Assembly: GCA_017434555.1 (NCBI GenBank)
Contig: JAFRFB010000013.1
Coordinates: 124,001-188,000 of the forward strand
Length of the DNA stretch: 64,000 nt
Direction of reading: 5' to 3'
Origin: Methanobrevibacter sp.
GTDB lineage: Archaea; Methanobacteriota; Methanobacteria; Methanobacteriales; Methanobacteriaceae
Shown here: positions 56,716 to 64,000 of the stretch, piece by piece
Layout: each line of letters starts with the position of its first letter
Position numbering within the stretch: the first letter of the stretch is position 1
Translations under genes and position numbers: made by a program
Notes under the pieces: generated by a model
The model's input: the letters and a program-made list of their open reading frames with translations, nothing else
What the model was told of the DNA's origin: nothing
Databases searched by the model: none

Positions 56716-57206
56716 ATGAAAATAAATAAAGAAAAACTTGCAGTTAAAAGGGATGAAAACAAAGTAAAATTCGAAGAAAAAAAGCACAAGCAAAAATCAA
56801 ACGTGAAGAAAGAAAATTAGCTTTCAAAGAAAAACGTACAGATAAAAAAATAGAATCCCACATTGAAAAAGCTATCAAAAAAACTTATAAGGCTGAAGAT
56901 AAAGCAGAAAATGAAATTGTTAAATTATTAGAAAGCGTTGATTCAGAAATCGAAGCTGAAGAAAAACCTATTGAACTTATCCTATTCAATGCAGAAAACA
57001 AATTAGAAGAAATAGCTTTAAATGCTCAATTGTCAATGGTAAAAGCTAAAAACGAGTTATTCAAAAATCTTGAAAAAGACATGGATAACGTAGTTGAATT
57101 AATATCTCTTGAAGAAGATCTTGCTGTCGTTAAAGATGAAATGGCTGAAGTATCAACTCTTTTAGATGAAAGAATTGAAATTGAAAAAGAAACTTTAGAA
57201 TTATAA
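56716..57206 (+). pseudogene. Coiled-coil protein gene split by a -1 frameshift at A AAA AAG
   Basis: The ATG frame runs 34 codons to TAG at 56818-56820. The -1 frame is open through and beyond this point to TAA at 57204. Switching at 56778-56784 gives a seamless 163-aa Lys/Glu-rich coiled-coil protein (FEEKK-AQAKIKREERKLAF across the junction). The switch site reads A AAA AAG in the zero frame, the heptamer used for programmed -1 frameshifting in bacterial dnaX. Alternatives are a one-base deletion in the A-run or a sequencing error. No signal peptide; function unknown. Confidence 0.75.
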
Positions 57207-57263
57207 TTTTAAAAAATATTGTTGAAATTTAATTTCAACAACATTTCTACTTTTTTTAAATAA

Positions 57264-58031
57264 TTAAAGCATCATTGTGTATACTGCCGCTATACTCGGA
57301 ATCGCAATGATAATTGCATTTCGAACCATTTTGAAACGGCGTTTTTTCCATTCTTTTGGTGTCAATTCCTTCATTTTCGGAATTTTCAAAGCGCTTAGGA
57401 TAAGGCTTGCTGAAAGGAAAATGAAATATGCGTTTATAATAAAGAGATATCCTGCTCCAAGAAGCATGTCCCATCTGCCGTTTGCAATTGAATATCCGCA
57501 GGTACATAGGGGAGGCATCAATGCGGTTGCAATTGCAACACCTGGAATAACCGTGTTTGTCTTGTCCTCTCTGGTTTGTCCTATAATTCCTGCAAGTCCT
57601 CCGAAAAATGCTATGAGCACATCAAAAAATGCGGGAGATGTCCTTGCAAGCAATTCTACTGTAGGCTCTTTAAGGGGTGATAAAAGAAAATAAAGAGTGG
57701 CTGCAGCAACACTGATTAGAATCTGCATTCCAAAACCTATGACATGTTTTTTAAGCAAAGGGTAATCTGCAGATACGCTTGCAAATGCGGATGCAAGAAT
57801 ACTTCCCATTATCGGTGAAATCAGCATTGCACCAATAATTACTGCAGTTGAACTTACATTGAGACCTACAGATGCGATTACCATCGCACATACAAGAACA
57901 CACATGTTGGTTCCCGTGATTTTTCCTCCATCCAGAAGACGTGAACGGATTTCCTCATTCGATGCCGAATCCTCTTTCAGTGAAAATGCTTTTTTGATTT
58001 GTTCTTTGATAGTTTCTGTTTCGTTATTCAT
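57264..58031 (-). CDS. DUF389 family membrane protein
   Basis: A 255-aa protein with five or six hydrophobic segments after a charged N-terminus. It matches the DUF389 (TIGR00341-type) family: VCAMVIASVGLNVSSTAVII, GAMLISPIMGSILASAFA, ISVAAATLYFLLSPL and PGVAIATALMPPLCT GYS-type segments are visible. The function is unknown. It lies downstream of the TMEM175-like gene in the same orientation, 27 nt away, so co-transcription is likely. Confidence 0.85.
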   Translation of the reverse strand: MNNETETIKEQIKKAFSLKEDSASNEEIRSRLLDGGKITGTNMCVLVCAMVIASVGLNVSSTAVIIGAMLISPIMGSILASAFASVSADYPLLKKHVIGFGMQILISVAAATLYFLLSPLKEPTVELLARTSPAFFDVLIAFFGGLAGIIGQTREDKTNTVIPGVAIATALMPPLCTCGYSIANGRWDMLLGAGYLFIINAYFIFLSASLILSALKIPKMKELTPKEWKKRRFKMVRNAIIIAIPSIAAVYTMML

Positions 58032-58058
58032 TTTTTCCCCTATTAATTGTTTTTTATT

Positions 58059-59213
58059 TTATTTCAGGTAATAAACTATGTTTATTTTTTTAAGCATTAA
58101 TATCCATGTAAAAATAATTGAAAATATGCATGATATGATTATCGCCGGCGGATAGTAAATATAACCGATAATCATGGAAATAATAGTAAATAAAATGTTT
58201 AAACCGTATGTATTGTAGTTTTGAAATGCCGTCTGCAGGAATTCATTGTTTATATCAATTTTTTTCAGTTCATATGTTGCAACAAGACAGCATATATTAA
58301 TGATAATGAAATCTATTCCGTAGATGCATTGCGGTACGAAAGCATTAAAGTTATTAGCAACAAAAGTCGTCAGATAAGGAATCAGTGACAAAAAGAATAA
58401 TCCTAATGCTATGGTCCAGATTGATTTGTAATTGATTTTTTTGACAATGCTGAATAGATTATAGGAAAAGTTCCACACATTAAAACAAACAATAAAACTA
58501 ATTGCATATGCTATAAATTCGATTTTTAATTCCAAAAGGCTTTCTAAATTACCGTTTGCTGCCAATGGAATTTCAAGCACGATGATTGTTATGATAATAG
58601 CTATAATCGCATCAATCAATGCTTCAAATCTTTCAGTATCATCATATTCCTTTTTATCCCGTTTATTGTAGATAATACTTACAATCACGGAAAATAGGCT
58701 GGCCAGATAAATTCCCGGAGTAAATATGGTAAAGGATATTATAAAACCGGCTACTATGATGAGGAAAGGAATTAAAAGATGAATTTTTTTAATATTCAGT
58801 TCTTTCAATTTATCATTGCTTACATTTGTTCCGTAAACCACAACAACCGATAGGATATGTGATAGATTTCCAAAGATTATAATTAATCCAAAAATTATCT
58901 CAGCGGTTAGGGAATAGAGATTCATTGAAAGCCATGATGCAAAATATGGAAAGAGCGAAAATAGAAATATGGAAATTCCATATGTAATCAGAGCTCTGTT
59001 GTTAATGTCATCAATATGCTGGAATAACTTCTGATTACTGTACCAGATATTGATAATTGCTAAAAATACAATAAAATACGTTATGAAATTCGCATAATTT
59101 GAAAAGAAAGCTCCCCAATCTGCACTTAATGGCTGAGGAATTTTCAACACCAGAATTGTTATGACAATTGCCAAAACTGCATCATAAAATGTTTCAAATC
59201 TGTTTGTATCCAT
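58059..59213 (-). CDS. Double TMEM175-like (DUF1211) membrane protein
   Basis: A 384-aa protein with about 12 membrane segments in two similar halves. The first half begins RFETFYDAVLAIVITILVLK, the second RFEALIDAIIAIIITIIVLE (near residue 190). These match the TM1 signature of TMEM175 potassium channels (R-F-x-x-F-S-D), but the Ser is replaced in both (FYD and LID). Prokaryotic homologs usually have one unit of about 200 aa and form tetramers; this one would form a dimer of doubled units, as eukaryotic TMEM175 does. Channel activity is not proven. Confidence 0.82.
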   Translation of the reverse strand: MDTNRFETFYDAVLAIVITILVLKIPQPLSADWGAFFSNYANFITYFIVFLAIINIWYSNQKLFQHIDDINNRALITYGISIFLFSLFPYFASWLSMNLYSLTAEIIFGLIIIFGNLSHILSVVVVYGTNVSNDKLKELNIKKIHLLIPFLIIVAGFIISFTIFTPGIYLASLFSVIVSIIYNKRDKKEYDDTERFEALIDAIIAIIITIIVLEIPLAANGNLESLLELKIEFIAYAISFIVCFNVWNFSYNLFSIVKKINYKSIWTIALGLFFLSLIPYLTTFVANNFNAFVPQCIYGIDFIIINICCLVATYELKKIDINNEFLQTAFQNYNTYGLNILFTIISMIIGYIYYPPAIIISCIFSIIFTWILMLKKINIVYYLK

Positions 59214-59586
59214 ATTTTTTAATTTATTTTTGAGGGTAAATAAATTTTAGTTTTTTTTGAGTGTTTTTTATAATTTTTTAGTTAAAAGAATAATTATGTG
59301 AAATATTTCTTTTAATCCATGTTTAGATATTCTATTAAAGATAGCGTATTTTTTTGAATTTCTTTAGTTATTTGAAACGGGCTAAAAACATTATCGGTGT
59401 CATTATTTTTGATTAACTCTCTTTTTTTAATAATGTCTTAAGTCAATAATATTGCCCTAATATAATTTTATTGCCTTAAAAGAAAAGTATTGTTCTTAAA
59501 AAACCATTTAATATAAGTTATGCTGGTTTAATCCAAGTAAATGACCTTTTTAAGTTATCAAAACATAATTCTTAATAAAAAAATAG
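59214..59586. other. Intergenic region with a short coding remnant
   Basis: On the minus strand 59312-59437 is open between stops and reads DIIKKRELIKNNDTDNVFSP then FQITKEIQKNTLSLIEYLNM and D, protein-like but without a start codon, so probably the tail of a lost gene. The rest is AT-rich. A TATA-like ttaatata near 59508 precedes the next gene. Confidence 0.35.
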
Positions 59587-59649
59587 GAGGGATCATCTAA
59601 ATTTCAAGAGGATATAATCTTTAAAGATGTTGGTGAAGAAGATGTAGAA

Positions 59650-60426
59650 GTGCTTCTAGAGATTGCAAATAAGAAATCCAAGGTCAAAAAAATCTGGACA
59701 GAAGAACTGAGGCAGATAGATCCGTCAACCTACAAACCTGACTTAATAATCGAATTGGATGATGAGAATCTGGTTCTGGAATTTCAAAGTACGGTAGCAG
59801 ATGATACATTTTCACAAAGAGGACATTCATACGTTGCAATAATCGATCAAAAGAAATCAAACAACAAGGAAGTAAACCTATGTGTCATAAGCACGGCAGA
59901 AAAATCAAAAATTGTCTCATACTATGTCAATAAACTTAACACATTTCGGTATGAGGTTTTTGGTAATGACCTTTTTGATGGAGAAAAAATTATTAATGAA
60001 ATCGAAGAAAAATATAAATTGAAAAAAATAATCACACCAAAAGAATCAATATATTTTTCACTAGCACCAATCATGACCAAAAATAGAGATATTGAAGAAA
60101 ATATTCAAAGAGTTCTTAAAATTCTGTTTACTTTAGACGAATTGCACCCATCAACTAAAAGTTTGTGTTATGCAGTTCTTTGGTTATTGATTGACAAATT
60201 TTTGGGGGAAACTCCGTTAAAAAATCTATTGTTGGATAAATTAGGTGGTAAAATGAGTGCAGTATATGATTATGGTCAAAGAAAAGAACAAAATGGTATA
60301 AAAAAAGGTATAAAAAAAGGTATAAAAGACGTTGTTTTAAAGTTGTATGAAAATGGAATGGGTATTGATGAAATTTCTAAGTATGCTGAAATTGATGTTG
60401 AGGAAATAGAAAAAATGTTGGATTAA
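59650..60426 (+). CDS. Rpn-like PD-(D/E)XK nuclease-family protein, start uncertain
   Basis: A 258-aa protein of the PD-(D/E)XK family related to recombination-promoting Rpn/transposase proteins. The nuclease core is YKPDLIIELDDENLVLEFQS (PD...E-x-Q). Helices follow, then a repeated KKGI linker and a C-terminal helix-turn (MGIDEISKYAEIDVEEI). The coding frame clearly continues upstream to 59587 (KFQEDIIFKDVGEEDVEV), right behind a strong TAGGAGGGA ribosome-binding site, but no ATG, GTG or TTG is in frame there. Either the original start was lost and GTG 59650 is used, or a non-standard start acts. Confidence 0.75.
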   Translation: MLLEIANKKSKVKKIWTEELRQIDPSTYKPDLIIELDDENLVLEFQSTVADDTFSQRGHSYVAIIDQKKSNNKEVNLCVISTAEKSKIVSYYVNKLNTFRYEVFGNDLFDGEKIINEIEEKYKLKKIITPKESIYFSLAPIMTKNRDIEENIQRVLKILFTLDELHPSTKSLCYAVLWLLIDKFLGETPLKNLLLDKLGGKMSAVYDYGQRKEQNGIKKGIKKGIKDVVLKLYENGMGIDEISKYAEIDVEEIEKMLD

Positions 60427-60828
60427 TCAATATCTTTTTTCACATAAAATCAGAATTGGGCAGGAAAAATCACTCCCTTGAAAATTGACTAGTAATACGC
60501 TCGTCCAGGTGGGCTCTATTAAGCAGGATATTTTGGAAAAAATAATAGTTTGCGTTAAGGTTATTGTTCATATTCCAGATAGAAAAGATGCATTGTATGT
60601 TCAGTTAATTGTATTGACAACTATCTTTTCTATTGTATTTCTCTAATGTTAGGTTGTGGACCATATAACTGTTTTTGAATATAAGCGCTCACTTACATCT
60701 TTAAATCATAATTAATTGTTTAAATGACTTTTTTTAATTAAAAAATATCAGTTTGAAAAATTATATAACTTTCCCATTTCAAATCTATAATCAATTGTTT
60801 TGGTTTTAAAAAATTATTTGGTGAGGCA
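60427..60828. other. Intergenic region upstream of pyk
   Basis: About 400 bases. A 52-codon open stretch (60489-60644, plus strand, TTG start) is too hydrophobic and lacks a ribosome-binding site, so it is not called. The motif taagcgctcactta (60682-60695) is followed by ctttaaatca, a layout also seen at 32973. TATA-like attatataac near 60757 is the likely pyk promoter. Confidence 0.45.
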
Positions 60829-62232
60829 ATGAAAAAGACAAAAATTATCTGTAGTGTAGGTCCTGCATGTGATTCAGTGGAAGTCATGAGCAAAATGGTC
60901 AATAAGGGTATGGACTGTGCCCGTATCAATCTCAGTCATGCTTCAAAAGAAGATATATTGAAGACGATTGATGTGGTTCGTGAGGTTAGAAAGGCCTGTA
61001 ATGTTCCTGTAGCTATTTTGTATGATACCAAAGGACCGGAATTTCGAACTTCAAAATTTAAGGACGGAGGAATAACTCTTAAAACGGGCGATACGATTAA
61101 AATGTCCAAGAATTGCATCGTAGGTAATGATGAGGAATTTGGAGTTAACCACAGTGATGCAATTGATTTAATTAATGTTGGAGACATGGTTCTGGTTGAT
61201 AATGCCATCTATAAACTGGAAGTCATTGACAAAAAAGATGATTTTGTTGTGTTGAAAGCTCTGGGTGACGCTAAAATACAGGATAACAAGACAATTAATG
61301 TTCCTGGAGTCGATTTGAAACTTGACTTTATAAGTGATGTGGATAAGGAGGACATTGCCTTTGCATCAAAGCATTCATGTGATTATCTTGCCCTATCATT
61401 TGTAAATACTCGTGAAGACGTTATTGCGGCCCGTGAAATAATTAATGAGGCTGGGGGAGATTGCCGTATCATTTCAAAAATTGAAAGTGGCATAGGAATA
61501 GAAAATATTGATGATATAATCGATGAATCTGACGGAATAATGGTGGCCCGTGGAGATTTGGGTGTTGAAGTTGCTATGGAAAAGCTTCCTATGCTTCAAA
61601 AGGAGATTATTACGAAATGCCGTGAAAAGGGCAAGTTTGCCATTGTCGCTACTGAAATGCTTGCTTCAATGTATGAAAGTCCAAGGCCTTCAAGGGCTGA
61701 GGTTTCCGATGTGGCCAATGCTGTATTGGACGGAACCGACTGCGTGATGCTTTCCGGTGAAACCACTGTTGGTAAGTATCCTGTACATTCAGTTGAAATT
61801 ATGGCCAAGATATGTGAATATGTGGAATCAACCGTTGACTATAGAAGTAAGGTCGCATACAAAGGGACAATAGGCATAAGCGATACGATTGCAAAACTCG
61901 TTGTTGATGCCGTTGAATACTCAAAGATTAATCTTATTGTTACAATGACCATGACAGGATTCACTGCTGGTAAAATCAGTAATTTAAGGCCAAACTCACC
62001 GATTCTGGCATGCTGTCCGTCCAATGATGTTGCACAGAAGGTTGCTTTGAATTTTGGCGTCAAACCGGTAATATCAGATATTTACGGCGCTACAGATAAG
62101 ATGATTGAAAATGCAAGAAAAACTGCCATAGAAGAATTTGACCTGAATAAAGGGGATTTGATAGTTATAACCGGTGGATTTCCAATAGGCAAATCAAAAA
62201 TGACTAATTATCTAAGAATCATGGAAATATAA
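60829..62232 (+). CDS. pyk: Pyruvate kinase
   Basis: Converts PEP and ADP to pyruvate and ATP. The 467-aa enzyme shows KTKIICSVGPACDSVEVM at the N-terminus, the substrate loop MDCARINLSHA, LYDTKGPEFR, the catalytic Lys in RIISKIESGIGIENID, and MVARGDLGVEV plus TEMLASM. The C-terminal domain is present without an added PEP-utilizing domain. GGTGAGG lies before the ATG. The SNF2 helicase follows after 7 nt. Confidence 0.97.
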   Translation: MKKTKIICSVGPACDSVEVMSKMVNKGMDCARINLSHASKEDILKTIDVVREVRKACNVPVAILYDTKGPEFRTSKFKDGGITLKTGDTIKMSKNCIVGNDEEFGVNHSDAIDLINVGDMVLVDNAIYKLEVIDKKDDFVVLKALGDAKIQDNKTINVPGVDLKLDFISDVDKEDIAFASKHSCDYLALSFVNTREDVIAAREIINEAGGDCRIISKIESGIGIENIDDIIDESDGIMVARGDLGVEVAMEKLPMLQKEIITKCREKGKFAIVATEMLASMYESPRPSRAEVSDVANAVLDGTDCVMLSGETTVGKYPVHSVEIMAKICEYVESTVDYRSKVAYKGTIGISDTIAKLVVDAVEYSKINLIVTMTMTGFTAGKISNLRPNSPILACCPSNDVAQKVALNFGVKPVISDIYGATDKMIENARKTAIEEFDLNKGDLIVITGGFPIGKSKMTNYLRIMEI

Positions 62233-62239
62233 GATTATT

Positions 62240-63751
62240 ATGAATACTGACCAGGCTAAAAAACAGTTCAAGACTCCTAAAGAGTATAAAAGATTCAAAA
62301 AACTTGTTAATGAGACAAAAATCTATGATGAGCCTTCCTCATTGAATGGCCAGTTAAGGCCTTATCAAAAGATTGGCTATTCCTGGCTTGTCCAGAACAT
62401 TAAATATAAGTTCGGAAGCATTTTGGCTGATGATATGGGTCTTGGAAAGACAATACAGATTTTAACAGCTATTTTATACTTTAAAGAGCAGAATCCCTTT
62501 GACAACAGGCCGTCACTCATTATTGTTCCTCCTACATTAATTTCAAACTGGGAAAATGAGATAAACAAGTTCACTCCCGAATTAAGCTATTACATATATC
62601 ACGGATCCGGCAGAACTTATCCGATTGAAGAGTATGACATTATTTTAACTTCCTATGGGGTTGTCCGTCTTGATTTGGACTTGTTTATGGATGATACCTG
62701 GCTTTTATGCGTTATTGATGAGGCACAAAACATTAAAAATCCGAACACCGAACAGACAAAAGCGATTAAAAGCATCAAGGCAAGAACCAAGGTTGCCCTG
62801 ACAGGTACTCCAATTGAAAACCGGCTGATGGACTACTGGTCAATATTTGACTTTGTAAACAGGGGTTATCTTTCAACAAAGGACGATTTTAAAAGAAATT
62901 ATGTTGTTCCAATAGAAAAGCTTGAGGATGAAGAGACTTTAAAAAACCTTAGGGAGATTGCAAAGCCCTTTGTCATGAGGCGGCTTAAAAGTGACGATGA
63001 CATTAAAAAGGAACTGCCCGACAAGTTTGTCAATGACATTTACTGCACCCTTTCCAAAAAGCAGATTAAGCTATATAATGCAATTCTCGATGAGATATTT
63101 TTTGATATAGAAAATTCCAAGGGAATTCAAAGAAAAGGAATTATTTTAAAGATTTTAACCGCCCTGAAGCAGACCTGCAACCATCCAGCACAGTTTCTTG
63201 ACATTAAAAAGCCGAAGATTTCCGAGTCCGGAAAGATGGAATTGCTGGTCGATATTCTGCAGAACATTCTTGATTCCGGTGAAAAGGTAATTATCTTTAC
63301 TCAATATGTTGAAATGGGAAAAATCATTCAGGATTTGATTTCAAAGAAATTTAAAGAGGAAGTTTTGTTCTTGCACGGTTCTCAGACTCTTAAGGAAAAG
63401 ACTAGAATCATCGACACCTTTCAGGAAGATGAAAACTACAAGATATTCGTTGCCACCCTTAAAACAGGAGGCACTGGTTTGAATCTGACGGCCGCTCAAA
63501 ACGTCATTCACTATGACCTGTGGTGGAATCCTGCAGTTGAAAATCAGGCAACCGACAGGGTTCACAGAATCGGCCAGGAAAATGACGTTATGGTATACAG
63601 GTTCATTACAAAAGGAACTCTTGAGGAGACAATCGATGCAATAAGCAAGCATAAGATTGATCTGGCAGCCAAATCCATCAGCAATGACGAGACATTCATC
63701 ACCGAAATGACTAATGAAGAGCTTAAAGAAGTGCTGGCCTTGAGGATTTGA
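62240..63751 (+). CDS. SNF2-family DEAD/DEAH helicase
   Basis: ATP-dependent DNA translocase of 503 aa, consisting of little more than the two RecA lobes. Motif I is DDMGLGKTIQ (residue about 63), motif II DEAQ (about 158), then LTGTPIENRLMDYWS, the linker RRLKSDDDI, and in lobe 2 VIIFTQYVEMG, LKTGGTGLNLTAA and the SNF2 signature DRVHRIGQ (about 440). The N-terminal regions of large bacterial HepA/Swi2 relatives are missing. Its position 7 nt after pyk suggests co-transcription without a functional link. Confidence 0.93.
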   Translation: MNTDQAKKQFKTPKEYKRFKKLVNETKIYDEPSSLNGQLRPYQKIGYSWLVQNIKYKFGSILADDMGLGKTIQILTAILYFKEQNPFDNRPSLIIVPPTLISNWENEINKFTPELSYYIYHGSGRTYPIEEYDIILTSYGVVRLDLDLFMDDTWLLCVIDEAQNIKNPNTEQTKAIKSIKARTKVALTGTPIENRLMDYWSIFDFVNRGYLSTKDDFKRNYVVPIEKLEDEETLKNLREIAKPFVMRRLKSDDDIKKELPDKFVNDIYCTLSKKQIKLYNAILDEIFFDIENSKGIQRKGIILKILTALKQTCNHPAQFLDIKKPKISESGKMELLVDILQNILDSGEKVIIFTQYVEMGKIIQDLISKKFKEEVLFLHGSQTLKEKTRIIDTFQEDENYKIFVATLKTGGTGLNLTAAQNVIHYDLWWNPAVENQATDRVHRIGQENDVMVYRFITKGTLEETIDAISKHKIDLAAKSISNDETFITEMTNEELKEVLALRI

Positions 63752-63793
63752 ATTAGATTTCATCTATTTAAACTAATTTGAGGTTGGTGCTCT

Positions 63794-63828
63794 AAAAAAA
63801 AGAAAAAAGGATTAAATTGATTAATCCT
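63794..63828 (-). terminator. Terminator hairpin overlapping the stop codon of the partial adhesin
   Basis: AGGATTAA (63808-63815) and TTAATCCT (63821-63828) form an 8-bp stem with a 5-nt loop. On the minus strand the stem includes the adhesin stop TAA and is followed by T-runs (63794-63807). The design matches the one after the adhesin at 55996. Confidence 0.65.
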
Positions 63829-64000
63829 TGATTGTAATTGTGTTTGCGATTCTCATTTCGTTATATTCTGAGGTGATAATGTATTCTCCGGCCATTAATC
63901 TGATGTTTAATTTTACTATTCCGTTTTCATCAGTTGTTCTATTATAGAATACTCCGTTGATGTTGAATGTTACTGATGCATTGGCTAGAGGATTTCCTTC
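63821..64000 (-). CDS. Adhesin-like protein, C-terminal part (partial)
   Basis: The minus strand is open from the window end to TAA at 63821-63823 and encodes the last 59 residues of an Ig-like repeat: EGNPLANASVTFNINGVFYN, RTTDENGIVKLNI, GEYIITSEY and ANTITIKD. These align with the last module of the adhesin at 51543 (GNPLANATVIFNINGVFYDR). The rest lies beyond the window. The gene ends without a membrane anchor, as does its paralog. Confidence 0.88.
   Translation of the reverse strand, partial: EGNPLANASVTFNINGVFYNRTTDENGIVKLNIRLMAGEYIITSEYNEMRIANTITIKD

Noticed and set aside
60489-60644. Short plus-strand frame from TTG upstream of pyk.
   Set aside because: Lacks a ribosome-binding site, has a random-looking hydrophobic end and no recognized motif.

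Overview
The window looks like a chromosome segment of a methanogenic archaeon of the order Methanobacteriales, most likely Methanobrevibacter. The support is the F420-reducing hydrogenase operon (frhADGB), archaeal PCNA and GINS, the cluster L44e / S27e / aIF2-alpha / Nop10, EndoQ, an archaeal-type initiator tRNA and RNase P RNA, large secreted adhesin-like proteins, a cell-surface CobN-like protein, and very AT-rich intergenic DNA. The species cannot be fixed from the sequence alone.

Layout. 1-4.8 kb: tryptophan operon trpG(partial)-D-C-F-B-A. 4.8-6.6 kb: sliding clamp and a GINS subunit. 6.7-9.9 kb: a gene-poor, AT-rich accessory patch with a decayed ORF and a DUF4143-type AAA+ ATPase. Seven exact 14-bp cores at a strict 23-bp period precede the ATPase gene, and a near-identical 29-bp repeat lies on either side of it. 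9.9-13.9 kb: translation and ribosome-biogenesis operon, a PAC2 protein, a small methanogen protein and EndoQ. 13.9-14.1 kb: two tRNA-Arg genes. 14.3-27.6 kb: one giant non-ribosomal peptide synthetase (3945 aa, three adenylation domains, two epimerization domains, a terminal condensation domain and no thioesterase), with a POT-family transporter facing it. 28.4-32.9 kb: frh operon plus an extra FrhD-type maturation protease. 33.1-35.3 kb: methionine aminopeptidase, two membrane-anchored coiled-coil proteins, initiator tRNA-Met and RNase P RNA. 35.6-36.4 kb: a MntA/HepT toxin-antitoxin pair whose toxin gene carries an in-frame stop, bracketed by two copies of the rnpB 3' end. 36.6-45.6 kb: flavodoxin, an IS1182-type insertion sequence with perfect 21-bp ends, and membrane and housekeeping genes. 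45.6-46.7 kb: gene remnants. 46.7-56 kb: surface CobN-like protein and a beta-helix adhesin, followed by an unusual run of terminator-like hairpins. 56.7-60.4 kb: a frameshifted coiled-coil gene at an A AAA AAG site, a DUF389 protein, a double TMEM175-like protein and a PD-(D/E)XK (Rpn-like) protein. 60.8-64 kb: pyruvate kinase, a SNF2 helicase, and the C-terminus of another adhesin running off the end.

Strongest leads. (1) The archaeal NRPS with a half condensation domain at its N-terminus and a terminal condensation domain. (2) The ATPase cassette with its 23-bp array and flanking repeats. (3) The rnpB-flanked toxin-antitoxin islet. (4) A dnaX-type slippery heptamer in exactly the right frame to join two halves of a coiled-coil gene. 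(5) A run of stem-loops downstream of the adhesin gene. No database search or folding program was available; functions come from motif recognition and context.
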